50,875 nt of DNA from Nitrospirota bacterium (GCA_016207025.1 JACQQM010000143.1:1-50875), one strand, 5' to 3'. Counted from the stretch's first letter, positions 1 through 9,914 are shown. A program made the numbers and translations. Notes: a model not told the origin generated them from the sequence alone.

Positions 1-1
1 G

Positions 2-634
2 AATCTAACTCTGACCCCTCTGTTCGAAGTTCTTGCCGCGCTCGCTGAGGCGGAGAACAACTATCAGGCGCTCGTGTCGGAATTCAAGAAGGCGCGTCAA
101 GCCGAGCTCTCAGAGGCTGAGACGAAGGCCGCATCGTTAGCCCAGGATCTTGTCAAAGCCACTCAACGGACCGGGCTGCAACGGCTCACGGCTCCGATTG
201 ACGGCGTGGTGCAGCAGTTAGCCGTGCACACAGTCGGCGGTGTGGTGACACCGGCGCAGCAGTTGATGCTCGTGGTGCCCCAGGAGCATCAACTGGAAGT
301 GGAGGCCTGGTTGGAAAACAAGGACATTGGTTTTGTCAAGGAGGGCCAACCGGTCGAGGTCAAGATCGAGACGTTCCCGTTTACGATTTACGGCACGATC
401 AGCGGCCAGATCCTCAGCGTCTCCGATGACGCCGTGCCGCTTGAGAAAGGCGGTCTGGTCTACGCGGCGCGCGTGAGCATGGATCGATCCGCCATTCAGG
501 CGGAAGACAGGCCGGTCAATCTCTCGCCCGGCATGGCGGTCACGGTGGAGATCAAAACCGGCACCCGCCGGTTGATCGAATTCTTCCTGAGCCCCCTGCT
601 CAAGGCCGTGCAGGAAAGCGCGCGGGAACGCTAG
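2..634 (+). CDS. HlyD-family secretion adaptor, C-terminal part (5' truncated by window)
   Basis: The reading frame is open from base 2, so the gene begins upstream of the window and only about 210 C-terminal residues are seen. The first ~50 residues are rich in Ala/Glu/Lys and look like the end of the periplasmic coiled coil. The segment LQRLTAPIDGVVQQL, followed by GGVVTPAQQLMLVVP, is the returning half of the lipoyl/barrel-sandwich domain. The rest (EVKIETFPFTIYGTISGQI ... LSPGMAVTVEIKTG) is the beta-barrel domain typical of type I secretion membrane-fusion proteins. Such proteins link an inner-membrane ABC exporter to an outer-membrane TolC-like channel. The partner genes would lie upstream. 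The family call is firm; the substrate is unknown. Confidence 0.85.
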   Translation, partial: NLTLTPLFEVLAALAEAENNYQALVSEFKKARQAELSEAETKAASLAQDLVKATQRTGLQRLTAPIDGVVQQLAVHTVGGVVTPAQQLMLVVPQEHQLEVEAWLENKDIGFVKEGQPVEVKIETFPFTIYGTISGQILSVSDDAVPLEKGGLVYAARVSMDRSAIQAEDRPVNLSPGMAVTVEIKTGTRRLIEFFLSPLLKAVQESARER

Positions 635-668
635 GCCACGCTCCGCGGCCGCCCCGGCCCCGGCATCA

Positions 669-708
669 TTGACATTGAGACGAGTAATAGGTACTGTAAG
701 CGTACAGT
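669..708 (+). promoter_or_regulatory. Promoter and palindromic operator of the toxin-antitoxin pair
   Basis: TTGACA (669-674), a 17-nt spacer and TACTGT (692-697) form a sigma-70-like promoter. The perfect inverted repeat ACTGTA-AGCG-TACAGT (693-708) overlaps the -10 element and the expected start site. Phd/YefM antitoxins typically autorepress by binding such palindromes, so this is the probable operator. The -10 match is imperfect (3 of 6). Confidence 0.6.
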
Positions 709-735
709 TGCTGGAGCTTTTACCAAGAGGGTTTC

Positions 736-1017
736 ATGGCAAGGGTGAGTCTCTTAGAGGATCTGACACCGATCAGCGACTTCCGCGTGCGCACGGCTGA
801 GATCGTTGCCAAGGTCAAGAAAACCAAACGGCCGGTCGTCTTGACGCAACGAGGTCGGTCCACTGCTGTCCTGGAGGATGTCGGCGAGTACGAGCGCAAA
901 ACGGAGCGGCTGGAGTTGCTGGAAAGCATCCTTGCGGGGCTGCGGGCCGCTGAAAAAGGAGCGGTCGTGTCCCACGCCAAGGCGATGGCCGAGTTGGACA
1001 AGATCCTGAATGCCTAG
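736..1017 (+). CDS. Phd/YefM-family antitoxin
   Basis: This 93-residue protein has the Phd/YefM layout. An N-terminal DNA-binding part (ISDFRVRTAEIVAKVKKTK then RPVVLTQRGRSTAVL) matches the usual 'S-x-x-R-x-x-x-x-x-x-L ... P-V-x-I-T-x-x-G-x-x-x-A-V-L' pattern. A charged helical C-terminus would wrap the toxin. The ATG at 736 follows an AAGAGGG ribosome site at 724-730. The gene overlaps the downstream toxin gene by 8 nt, which couples translation and is typical of type II modules. In such systems the antitoxin neutralises the toxin and represses the operon, and the palindrome at 693-708 fits that role. Confidence 0.85.
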   Translation: MARVSLLEDLTPISDFRVRTAEIVAKVKKTKRPVVLTQRGRSTAVLEDVGEYERKTERLELLESILAGLRAAEKGAVVSHAKAMAELDKILNA

Positions 1018-1324
1018 ACGGGCCTCGGTCGTTTGGACCCGCCCGGCCCTCGATAGCCTGCTCGACATCACCCGGCCCATTCGGGCTGACAACCCCTCCG
1101 CCGCTCGGCATTTCGCCGCGTCGATCACAACCAAAGTCGCTCGGCTCGCGAAGTTCCCGGAATCTGGACGGCTTGTGCCGGAGTTTCCGTCCAGCGGGCT
1201 GCGGGAACTCATTGTCGGTGACTATCGGGTCATTTATCAGGTGCTGAGGGTTCTGGTCAGGGTCCAAATCCTGAGCGTGCGCCACGGCGCTCGCATTCTT
1301 GAATCCCCGCCCGACCCCGCCTAA
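1010..1324 (+). CDS. RelE/ParE-family toxin
   Basis: This 104-residue basic protein has the RelE/ParE fold signature: VVWTRPALDSLLDI near the N-terminus, then SAARHFAASI, FPESGRLVPEF, GLRELIVGDYRVIYQV and the closing strand VRVQILSVRHGARI. The motif 'G-R-x-V-P-E-x ... R-E-x-x-x-x-x-Y-R-V-I-Y' is characteristic of ParE-like toxins. ParE members inhibit DNA gyrase and RelE members cleave ribosome-bound mRNA. The sequence alone does not settle which activity applies here. It starts inside the last codons of the antitoxin gene (8-nt overlap), so production depends on antitoxin translation. Confidence 0.85.
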   Translation: MPRRASVVWTRPALDSLLDITRPIRADNPSAARHFAASITTKVARLAKFPESGRLVPEFPSSGLRELIVGDYRVIYQVLRVLVRVQILSVRHGARILESPPDPA

Positions 1325-1333
1325 GCCTTTATA

Positions 1334-1355
1334 GCAGGATAGTAGCCCATCCTGC
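1334..1355. other. Short hairpin between toxin gene and diguanylate cyclase gene
   Basis: GCAGGAT (1334-1340) and ATCCTGC (1349-1355) form a perfect 7-bp stem with an 8-nt loop. It lies between two convergent genes, so it could end transcription from either side. No T-run follows on either strand, so intrinsic termination is unproven. Confidence 0.35.
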
Positions 1356-1429
1356 CGTGCCGCTCACGGCTCTCCTTTGAACGCTTTGTCGAGGATGGCG
1401 GGGACGCAGCGCGTCGAGTGCGGTGGGGG

Positions 1430-3442
1430 TCAGGTGCGCTCGAACACCACCACCTGGTTCTTGCCGCGCCGCTTGGCGTTGTAGAGGGCGATGTCGGCTT
1501 GCTGGACGAGGGATTCCGGGGTATCGGCGTGTTCCGGATAACAGGCCACGCCCAGGCTGCCGGTGATCGTGATGCGCGCCTCCGCTTGTTTGACGGGCAG
1601 GTCGAGTTTTCGAAATTCAGCGCAGATACGGTCCGCGATCACGGCCGCGCCCGCCTTGTCGGTTTGCGGCAGGATGATCGCGAACTCCTCGCCGCCGTAG
1701 CGGCAGGCCACGTCGATGGCGCGCGCCGTCTGACGAATGACCCGGGCGGTCGTCCGCAACGCTTCGTCTCCCGCCTGGTGCCCGAATTCATCGTTGATCC
1801 TCTTGAAGTTGTCCAGGTCCACCATGACCAGAGACAAGGGCAAGCCGTGCCGTTTCGCGCGCTGGACCTCTTCGAGCAACCGTTCTTCAAACTGTCGGCG
1901 GTTGACCAGTCCGGTCAACGGGTCCAGGGTCGAGATCTGCTTGAGTTCCTCGGACTTTTTGTACAACGTGCTCCGTTCGATCACCACCGACGCATAGTGC
2001 GCGATGGAGGAGAGCCGATCCAGATCCTCTTGCGAGAACACCTCGCCGGTGATTTTGTCCGAGATGTTGAGCACCCCGATCGTCCGCTGATCCAGTTTCA
2101 GCGGGAGGCTGATGAACGACTTGGTCCGGTACCGGGGTTTCGGCTTTTGGTCCACCCGCGCGTCTCGCTCCAAATCTTCCACGAGCATGGCCGCGCCGGT
2201 GGCCAGCACCTTGCCGGCGATCCCCTGGTGCGGGGCGATCCGAACCGACTCGAGCAGCTTCTTGTTGAGGCCTTTCACGGCCTTGACGGCCAGGTTCCCC
2301 TCCTGGTCGTCCAGGAGCATGAGGGAGCCCGTTTCCGCCTGGACCAGCGCCGCGAGCCGGTCCAGAATCACGTCGAACAGTTGCTCCGAATCGAGGGTCG
2401 ACCCCAGTTCACGGACGAACCGATTCAGGGCCGAAAAATGTTTCTCATCTTGCTGCAGGCGTTGCCGCAGGACCCGGTTCTGGAGCACCAAGCCGGTTTG
2501 CACGCAGAAGGCTTCCAGGATCTGCTCATCCTCGTGCGCCAGATGGGAGTCCGCGATCAGGATCAGGCCGGCACCCTGTCCCTCGCGGGTCGCCATGGGG
2601 AACAGATCGACCGACTGGATGGTCGGCGGCAACCCCATCGTGAGAATGTCCCGGGTCTCGGTGGTCCGGAGATGTCGGCGCTCGGTCAGCGCCTGGCCGA
2701 TGAGCCCCTCGCGAGCATTGGAACGGTATCCCTGCAGGATTTCCTTCTTGTACCCGAACGCCTGTTTGAGTTGGACCACATTCTCTCCTTCGCTGACCTC
2801 GAGGAAGCCGGCCGTGTTGACGTTGAACAGGACTCCGATCGAGCTCAGGACGGTTGCGTAGAACGTCTCGAGGTCGGGCTCCTGCTGGAGATCCTCCAGG
2901 AGCGCGAAGAGCGTGAGGAGGGCGGCGAGTCTGGAACCGACCGTGGCCCGGATCTGCTGGCTTTCAAACCAAAAGCGAACGGCCTGTTCCAGATGTCGGG
3001 CGGCGCTGATGAGCTGGGTATTCTCGATCACGGGCTGATCCCGGACCAGCGCCTGGAACGTCTCCTGCGGAAGTCCTGTCTGCTCGGTGGTCCGGTCGGT
3101 GTGGAGCCGCTCCTCTTCGGCGATGAACCGTTTTCCTCCTTGGAGCACCACCTGGACTTCGTTCCCCACCACGATCGGGACTGTGAACACGTGGAGATTG
3201 GCTTCGCACTTGAGAAACAGCGGCTCTCGGCTCTCCTGGACCATGGCGACTGCTTTGCCGCAATGGGCCTGGCAATGCCGCGCACCCGTATCGGTGCGCT
3301 GAACGGCGGCGCAGATGGGGTTGTTCTGGCTGGGTCCGCAGACGAGGGCTCGCCGGGAGTCAAAACTGAGCAGGGACAGACCGGTCAGCGATGCGAACCC
3401 GTCCTGGATGGCCTTCCAGGCTGCCAGTACTTGTTGATCCAT
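1430..3442 (-). CDS. Diguanylate cyclase with PocR sensory domain and two GAF domains
   Basis: The protein makes cyclic di-GMP and has about 670 residues. Residues 1-150 resemble a PocR ligand-binding domain: an early LTGLSLLSFD-like segment, a cysteine set in NPICAAVQ / ARHCQAHCGKAV, and LHVFTVPIVVGNEVQVVLQGG. Two GAF-like regions follow (about 195-335 and 350-495), with a short linker helix before the GGDEF domain (about 510-670). The active site is GGEEF at 583-587, preceded by RYGGEEF context. RAID, five residues upstream, is a product-inhibition I-site (RxxD). No EAL domain or membrane segment is seen. I chose ATG 3442; an in-frame GTG at 3463 would add seven residues but lacks a ribosome site. 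The ligand is unknown. Confidence 0.9.
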   Translation of the reverse strand: MDQQVLAAWKAIQDGFASLTGLSLLSFDSRRALVCGPSQNNPICAAVQRTDTGARHCQAHCGKAVAMVQESREPLFLKCEANLHVFTVPIVVGNEVQVVLQGGKRFIAEEERLHTDRTTEQTGLPQETFQALVRDQPVIENTQLISAARHLEQAVRFWFESQQIRATVGSRLAALLTLFALLEDLQQEPDLETFYATVLSSIGVLFNVNTAGFLEVSEGENVVQLKQAFGYKKEILQGYRSNAREGLIGQALTERRHLRTTETRDILTMGLPPTIQSVDLFPMATREGQGAGLILIADSHLAHEDEQILEAFCVQTGLVLQNRVLRQRLQQDEKHFSALNRFVRELGSTLDSEQLFDVILDRLAALVQAETGSLMLLDDQEGNLAVKAVKGLNKKLLESVRIAPHQGIAGKVLATGAAMLVEDLERDARVDQKPKPRYRTKSFISLPLKLDQRTIGVLNISDKITGEVFSQEDLDRLSSIAHYASVVIERSTLYKKSEELKQISTLDPLTGLVNRRQFEERLLEEVQRAKRHGLPLSLVMVDLDNFKRINDEFGHQAGDEALRTTARVIRQTARAIDVACRYGGEEFAIILPQTDKAGAAVIADRICAEFRKLDLPVKQAEARITITGSLGVACYPEHADTPESLVQQADIALYNAKRRGKNQVVVFERT

Positions 3443-3484
3443 GAGGGTACATCCGGGCCGCACGGTTTAAAAAGCGGGAGTGGG

Positions 3485-3513
3485 ATGATACGCTTTACAC
3501 CTGCAGGCGTCAA
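3485..3513 (-). promoter_or_regulatory. Sigma-70-like promoter for the diguanylate cyclase gene
   Basis: Read on the minus strand, TTGACG (3513-3508), a 17-nt spacer and TATCAT (3490-3485) make a strong sigma-70-like promoter. Transcription would start near 3478, about 35 nt before the chosen ATG. Confidence 0.6.
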
Positions 3514-3606
3514 GATACAAAACAGCCTGTTAAATCAATTGGATTCGTCACATCGCCAGCAGTGGACGCGGCAGGGATAAGGATCATCTGGCGCGACGCG
3601 CGGGTA

Positions 3607-3615
3607 TGGTAAGAT
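3607..3615 (+). promoter_or_regulatory. Possible extended -10 promoter element of uvrB
   Basis: TGGTAAGAT (3607-3615) fits an extended -10 element (TGn plus TAAGAT). The -35 region is poor (TCTGGC at 3587-3592). The implied leader before the uvrB ATG at 3634 is only about 12 nt but contains the GGGAG ribosome site. I saw no clear LexA box nearby. This is weak evidence. Confidence 0.3.
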
Positions 3616-3633
3616 GACCGCCGGGAGTTGAGC

Positions 3634-5631
<1,998 letters not shown>

Positions 5632-5644
5632 AAAGAGAGCCTAC

Positions 5645-5726
5645 GGCAAATGGCAGATGGCTAATGGCGGGAGTCAAGTTCTGAGAAATTCATCAGCCAT
5701 GAGCCATTCGCCATCAGCCATCGGCT
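5645..5726. repeat. Long-armed imperfect inverted repeat (ATGGC word family)
   Basis: The left arm (about 5645-5671) is built from degenerate copies of ATGGCnGATGGC, and the right arm (about 5691-5726) from copies of GCCATCAGCCAT. The two arms are largely complementary around a ~20-nt centre. It fills the gap between convergent uvrB and the DUF4321 gene, where it could act as a bidirectional transcription stop. Its architecture matches the other inverted repeats in this window, but the word differs. Confidence 0.7.
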
Positions 5727-5735
5727 CTGCTGAAC

Positions 5736-5996
5736 TTACGCCTGCTTGTAGAGGTACATGCCCAGGAACATGCCCAAAAACGTCAGCAGGTTCATCTTCA
5801 CGGTAAACCCGATGGTGAACTTGAGCAGGATCAGGTCGACGGTCAGCGGCGGGTTGATGCCGGGCGTGATCGCGGTTGAAAAGACACTCTGAATGGCACC
5901 CTGCGGGGCCATGACCCGCAGCATCTCGCCGAGAATCCCGCCGAGCAGTCCCCCCACGAGGATAAACAGGAGCAGAATCCAGGGCGATTTCCGCAT
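5736..5996 (-). CDS. Small membrane protein, DUF4321 family
   Basis: This 86-residue protein has two hydrophobic stretches: SPWILLLFILVGGLLGGILG near the N-terminus and LTFLGMFLGMYLY at the end. Between them, VDLILLKFTIGFTVKMNL is also largely apolar. The pattern matches the uncharacterised DUF4321 family of short inner-membrane proteins; no function is established for it. ATG 5996 has a good GGGAGG ribosome site about 6 nt upstream on the minus strand. The longer frame that starts further upstream is arginine-rich and low in plausibility, so I did not use it. Confidence 0.7.
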   Translation of the reverse strand: MRKSPWILLLFILVGGLLGGILGEMLRVMAPQGAIQSVFSTAITPGINPPLTVDLILLKFTIGFTVKMNLLTFLGMFLGMYLYKQA

Positions 5997-6263
5997 GCTC
6001 TGCCTCCCGGCTGCGAAGCGTGCGCCCGCTGGGATAAATTGAAATTGCGGGGCACGATAACGAAACCGCTCCGAGAAGTCAAGAAACCGGAACTGAGCAG
6101 GTGACAGCGGCTTGGACATAGTATACCGGAGCGGTGAAGCCCCGCCCGGATGCCGCCCGTTCCGCGCGGGCCTCCTCAGTCTCCGTTGACTTTTCCCCCT
6201 CCGTTGATTAGACTGCACGATGCTCTTTTTTCAGATTTTTCGAGGCCATCGGAGCGTAGTGGG

Positions 6264-7607
6264 ATGTTCCAAGGCCTGAGCGAGAAATTCGAACGGATTG
6301 TGAAGAAACTGCGCGGTCGCGGGGTGCTGACCGAGCAGAACATCGCAGAGGCGCTCAAGGAGGTCCGCCTGGCCCTGCTGGAGGCGGACGTCAACTTCAA
6401 GATCGTCAAGGCCTTCATCGACCGCGTGCGCGAGAAGGCGGTTGGTCAGGAGGTCCTGCAGAGCCTGGCACCGGGCCATCAGGTGGTGAAACTGGTGTGG
6501 GAGGAACTCCGCGAGTTGATGGGCCGTGACCATGCCGGCCTCGGATTGGCCTCGGTTCCGCCCACCGTGATCATGATGGTGGGATTGCAGGGGACGGGCA
6601 AGACGACGACGTGCGGCAAGCTCGCCAGGCTGTTCAAGAACCAGGGCAAGCGCGTTTTGCTGGTCGCCGCCGACCCGCGCCGGCCGGCCGCGGGCGAGCA
6701 ATTGGCCAGATTGGGCGCGGATCTGGATGTGCCGGTCCATCGTTCCGATAGGCCGGGGGCGACGCAAGGCGACGTGGTGCGGATCTGCGCCGACGGCGTG
6801 GAGCGGGGCCGCGATCAAGGCTTCGACGTGGTGATCCTGGACACCGGTGGCCGTCTGCATATCGACGAGGAACTGATGGAGGAACTGGTGGCCGTGAAGC
6901 AGGCCATCAAGCCGCAGGAGGTGCTGCTGATCGGGGACGCGATGACCGGCCAGGACGCCGTTGCCATGGCGGAACGCTTCGATCAGCGGGTGGGCCTGAC
7001 CGGGGTGATCCTCACGAAGGTGGAGGGCGATGCGCGCGGCGGTGCCGTGCTGTCCATCCGGGCCGCGACCGGCAAGCCGATCAAATTTCTGGGCGTCGGC
7101 GAAAAGCTGGACGCGTTGGAGCCGTTCCATCCGAACCGGCTGGCGTCCCGGATTCTCGGGATGGGCGATGTCCTCTCGCTTATCGAGAAGGCGCAGGAAG
7201 CCTATTCGCGCGAGGAGGCGGGCTCCCTCCAACAGAAGCTGGCCGGCAAGACCCTGACGCTGGAGGATTTTCGCGACCAGATCAGCCAGGTGAACCGGAT
7301 GGGTTCGCTGGAGCAGGTCCTGGACATGCTTCCCGGCGGGCAGCGGCTCAAGGACCTGGCGGGCGGGGGCATGCCCGAGCGGGAGATCACGCGCGTGGTG
7401 GCCATGATCAACTCGATGACCCCCCGCGAACGACGGGATCATACGATCCTCAACGGCAGCCGCAAGAAGCGCATCGCCCGGGGCAGCGGGACGAGCGTGC
7501 AGGACGTGAATCGGCTGATCAAGCAGTATCTGACCGCGCGAAAAATGATGAAGGCCCTGACGGCCGGGGGCGGGAGACGGCAGCTTGCGCAGCTTCTGCG
7601 GGGCTAA
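6264..7607 (+). CDS. ffh: Signal recognition particle protein Ffh (SRP54)
   Basis: Ffh binds hydrophobic signal sequences as they leave the ribosome and, as a GTPase paired with FtsY, delivers nascent chains to the membrane. The 447-residue product has the N domain (1-90), the G domain with GLQGTGKTTTCGKLA, DTGGRLHID and TKVEGDARGG, and the methionine-rich M domain (from about 300) with the RNA-binding segment SRKKRIARGSGTSVQDVN. Two G-domain boxes deviate from the commonest form: DTGGR instead of DTAGR, and TKVE instead of TKxD. ATG 6264 (MFQGLSEKFERI) is the family-typical start. It heads a translation/export operon continuing with rpsP. Confidence 0.97.
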   Translation: MFQGLSEKFERIVKKLRGRGVLTEQNIAEALKEVRLALLEADVNFKIVKAFIDRVREKAVGQEVLQSLAPGHQVVKLVWEELRELMGRDHAGLGLASVPPTVIMMVGLQGTGKTTTCGKLARLFKNQGKRVLLVAADPRRPAAGEQLARLGADLDVPVHRSDRPGATQGDVVRICADGVERGRDQGFDVVILDTGGRLHIDEELMEELVAVKQAIKPQEVLLIGDAMTGQDAVAMAERFDQRVGLTGVILTKVEGDARGGAVLSIRAATGKPIKFLGVGEKLDALEPFHPNRLASRILGMGDVLSLIEKAQEAYSREEAGSLQQKLAGKTLTLEDFRDQISQVNRMGSLEQVLDMLPGGQRLKDLAGGGMPEREITRVVAMINSMTPRERRDHTILNGSRKKRIARGSGTSVQDVNRLIKQYLTARKMMKALTAGGGRRQLAQLLRG

Positions 7608-7614
7608 GCAAGAC

Positions 7615-7677
7615 GGTTTGTCTTGTTCATCTGGTTTGTCTGGTTCAACCAAACAAACGAGAGAAACGAGACAAACC
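7615..7677. repeat. Long-armed inverted repeat, GTTTGTCTGGTT family, copy 1 (ffh-rpsP gap)
   Basis: The arms 7615-7645 and 7647-7677 are each 31 nt and pair at about 26 of 31 positions, with a single base between them. The left arm carries repeats of GGTTTGTCTGGTT-like words, and the right arm their complement (AACCAAACAAAC). It lies between ffh and the rpsP ribosome site. Two further copies are found inside reading frames at 45661 and 49230. Confidence 0.85.
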
Positions 7678-7707
7678 AAATAAACTCAATAGAAAGGAGA
7701 CTGAGCA

Positions 7708-7992
7708 GTGGCAGTTCATTTACGACTTACGCGAGCGGGGCGGCGCAACCTGCCGTTTTACCGGCTGGTGGCGGCGGATTCCCGCAAGCCGCGGGACGGG
7801 CGGTATCTCGAGGTGTTGGGGACCTATGATTCGCTCAAGAATCCCCCTGTGGCCGAGTTGAAGCAGGAGCGAGTGCTAGACTGGCTAAGCAAAGGCGCCC
7901 AGCCGTCGGTGACGGTGCGGACCATTCTCCGCCGGTCCGGCGTGCTGAAGCAGTTCGAGGCTGCATGCGCGGCCGCCAAGAAAACATCCTGA
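7708..7992 (+). CDS. rpsP: 30S ribosomal protein S16
   Basis: This 94-residue small-subunit protein starts with [19 protein letters not shown] and continues [19 protein letters not shown], the hallmark of bS16. The C-terminus ([17 protein letters not shown] then [14 protein letters not shown]) is also typical. S16 helps assemble the 5' domain of 16S rRNA. The GTG start at 7708 is preceded by AAAGGAG (7693-7699). The small KH-domain gene that often follows rpsP in this operon is absent; rimM comes next after 59 nt. Confidence 0.97.
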   Translation: MAVHLRLTRAGRRNLPFYRLVAADSRKPRDGRYLEVLGTYDSLKNPPVAELKQERVLDWLSKGAQPSVTVRTILRRSGVLKQFEAACAAAKKTS

Positions 7993-8051
7993 CGCCGACG
8001 CGCGGCCGCCTTCCTCACTCAAGTAGGCCCGTGCGCGGGCGAGGTGACCCG

Positions 8052-8585
8052 ATGCCCGACACTGCGGAACTGATTGCCATCGGCAGGATCGAGAAACCGT
8101 TCGGCGTGAAGGGGGAAGTCCGCGTGCGGTCGCTCAGCGACGTGCCGGGTCGGTTCGAGGGACTCAAGCAGGCGACGCTGGTGGCCCCCTCGGGGCAGGT
8201 CGTGGTCACGGCGGTGAATCGCGTGCGAGGGGATCGAGGCTCGTACGTCCTGGGGTTCGACGCGTTCTCCACTCCGGAGGAGGCGGCGGCGTTTCGGGGC
8301 GGATTAGTCAAAATACCTCGGGACCAGGCCCCCCCGCTTCCGGCGGGGCAGTTTTACGAGTTCCAGTTGATCGGCCTCACCGTGGCCGATGAGACCGGGC
8401 GGCTGCTGGGCACGCTGGAAGAGATTCTGGAGACCGGCAGCAACCATGTGTTCGTGGTCCGGCGCGAGGGACGTGAGGTTCTGATTCCGGCGACCCGCGA
8501 GGTGGTCGCGTCGGTGGATATGGAAGGCCGGACCATGACGGTCCGGCTGATCGAAGGATTACTGGACGACCATGATGCGCTGTGA
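8052..8585 (+). CDS. rimM: Ribosome maturation factor RimM
   Basis: RimM assists 30S head assembly, working with S19 near the 3' major domain. The 177-residue product has an N-terminal RimM barrel (IAIGRIEKPFGVKGEVRVRS, about 8-95) and a C-terminal PRC-barrel (FYEFQLIGLTVADETGRLLG ... VLIPATREVVASVDMEGRTM). ATG 8052 follows GAGGTG. The frame continues upstream into the end of rpsP, but that part is arginine/proline-rich and not family-like. The 3' end overlaps trmD by 14 nt. Confidence 0.95.
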   Translation: MPDTAELIAIGRIEKPFGVKGEVRVRSLSDVPGRFEGLKQATLVAPSGQVVVTAVNRVRGDRGSYVLGFDAFSTPEEAAAFRGGLVKIPRDQAPPLPAGQFYEFQLIGLTVADETGRLLGTLEEILETGSNHVFVVRREGREVLIPATREVVASVDMEGRTMTVRLIEGLLDDHDAL

Positions 8586-9363
8586 GATTCTCACGCTGTT
8601 CCCGGACATGGTCCGTCCGGTCGTGAGCCAGAGCATGCTCAAGCGCGCCCAGGAGAAAGGTCTCCTGGAAGTCCGGGTCCGCAATCTGAGAGACTACACG
8701 CTGGACCGTCACCAGGTGGCGGACGACGCGCCGTATGGAGGCGGCGCGGGCATGGTGATGAAGGCGGAACCGATCTTCCGGGCGGTGGAGGCGTTGCGCC
8801 GTGAATATCGGGAATCTGCGCCGGGATCCGCCCTTCGTCTCCTGCTGCCGTCGCCACAGGGCCGCCCGTTCACGCAGCGGTTTGCCGAGGCGCTCCGGGA
8901 CGAGCGACGGAGGCTGGTCTTTCTGTGCGGACATTACGAGGGCATCGACGAACGCGTTCGTCTCGGCCTGGCACCGGAAGAGGTGTCGATCGGGGACTAT
9001 ATCCTGACGGGAGGGGAATTGCCCGCTCTCGTCATGATTGACGCGGCGGTGCGGCTGATCCCCGGGGTGCTGGGCGATCCGGAGTCGGCGCAGTCTGAGT
9101 CGTTCGCCGACTCCCTGCTGGATTTCCCGCAGTACACGCGGCCGCCGGAAGTGCGCGGCCTGACCGTGCCGGAGGTGCTGCTTTCCGGGAACCACGAAGC
9201 GATCAGGCGATGGCGGCGGAAGGAAGCGTTGCGCAGCACCTACCGCAAGCGTCCCGATTTGCTGCGGGACCGGCTGCTGAGCGACGAGGATCGACGGTTG
9301 TTGGATGACATTGCGCGAGAGGAAGGACGAGAAACACCAGTGAAGTGCGGGGAGGAGGGGTAG
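8572..9363 (+). CDS. trmD: tRNA (guanine-37-N1)-methyltransferase TrmD
   Basis: TrmD transfers a methyl group from S-adenosylmethionine to G37 of tRNAs with G36, preventing +1 frameshifts. The 263-residue protein begins [13 protein letters not shown] and contains the trefoil-knot SAM site: [12 protein letters not shown], then [18 protein letters not shown] and [11 protein letters not shown]. The C-terminal domain [19 protein letters not shown] (then IRRWRR) is also canonical. Two adjacent ATGs (8572, 8575) are possible starts; both overlap the end of rimM. The conserved order rpsP-rimM-trmD-rplS supports the call. Confidence 0.97.
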   Translation: MMRCEILTLFPDMVRPVVSQSMLKRAQEKGLLEVRVRNLRDYTLDRHQVADDAPYGGGAGMVMKAEPIFRAVEALRREYRESAPGSALRLLLPSPQGRPFTQRFAEALRDERRRLVFLCGHYEGIDERVRLGLAPEEVSIGDYILTGGELPALVMIDAAVRLIPGVLGDPESAQSESFADSLLDFPQYTRPPEVRGLTVPEVLLSGNHEAIRRWRRKEALRSTYRKRPDLLRDRLLSDEDRRLLDDIAREEGRETPVKCGEEG

Positions 9364-9367
9364 TTGC

Positions 9368-9814
9368 ATGAATCGGTTGGAACGAGTCCAACGATCGTTG
9401 ACCAAGAAAACGGTGCCGCCGTTCGAAATCGGGGACACGGTTCGGGTCCACGTGAAGGTGGTGGAGGGTGACAAGGAGCGCATCCAGGTTTTTGAGGGTG
9501 TCGTGATCAGCCGGAAGGGCGCGCGCAACAGCGAGACGTTTACGGTCCGGAAAGTGTCGTTTGGCGTCGGGGTCGAGCGGATCTTTCCGATCCACTCGCC
9601 GATCGTGACCCGCATCGATGTGGTCCGGCAAGGGAAGGTGCGCAGGGCCAAGCTCTACTACCTCAGGGGCAAGAAAGGCAAGACAGCCAGGGTCGGCGAC
9701 CGCGAGTTTTCCCAGGAATCCAAGACGCAGGCCGCGACCGCGCGTGCCGCTGCTGCCAGGCCGGCCGGCTCCGTGGCCGAGCCGGAAGAGGCTGTCCCGG
9801 CCGGCAAGACGTAA
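9368..9814 (+). CDS. rplS: 50S ribosomal protein L19 with extended C-terminus
   Basis: The first ~115 residues are a normal bL19: [46 protein letters not shown] and [18 protein letters not shown]19 sits at the subunit interface of the ribosome. A further ~33 residues rich in Ala, Pro and Glu (from [14 protein letters not shown] to the end) go beyond the usual length of about 115-120. This tail looks flexible and lineage-specific. The start at 9368 is 4 nt after trmD ends. Confidence 0.95.
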   Translation: MNRLERVQRSLTKKTVPPFEIGDTVRVHVKVVEGDKERIQVFEGVVISRKGARNSETFTVRKVSFGVGVERIFPIHSPIVTRIDVVRQGKVRRAKLYYLRGKKGKTARVGDREFSQESKTQAATARAAAARPAGSVAEPEEAVPAGKT

Positions 9815-9910
9815 GCGTGATCCGTAACGCGTGATGGCGTGATCGGTCACAAGGCCGTCAGCGGGCCTGGTTCCCTGCGCTCATCACGCATCACCCATGA
9901 CGGGTGACGC
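9815..9910. repeat. Inverted repeat (GTGATGGGTGATG word family), rplS-rnhB gap
   Basis: The left arm, from 9815, holds degenerate GCGTGATCCGT/GCGTGATGGC words. The right arm (9881-9910) holds TCATCACGCATCACCC and CGGGTGACGC. The arms pair imperfectly across a central segment that is itself partly self-complementary (GGCCgtcagcGGGCC). It occupies almost the whole rplS-rnhB gap. A better-paired member of the same word family lies at 40821-40896. Confidence 0.65.
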
Positions 9911-9914
9911 ATAG

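Noticed and set aside
1418-3580. Long plus-strand open frame opposite the diguanylate cyclase gene
   Set aside because: Its translation has no family resemblance and mirrors the GGDEF/GAF gene, whose motifs are unambiguous. GC-rich codon bias opens antisense frames.
6231-7679. 482-codon minus-strand frame opposite ffh
   Set aside because: This is an antisense shadow with no recognisable domain; it also runs through the inverted repeat.
7993-8051. KH-domain gene (often between rpsP and rimM)
   Set aside because: Only 59 nt separate the two genes, too little for the ~75-residue protein.
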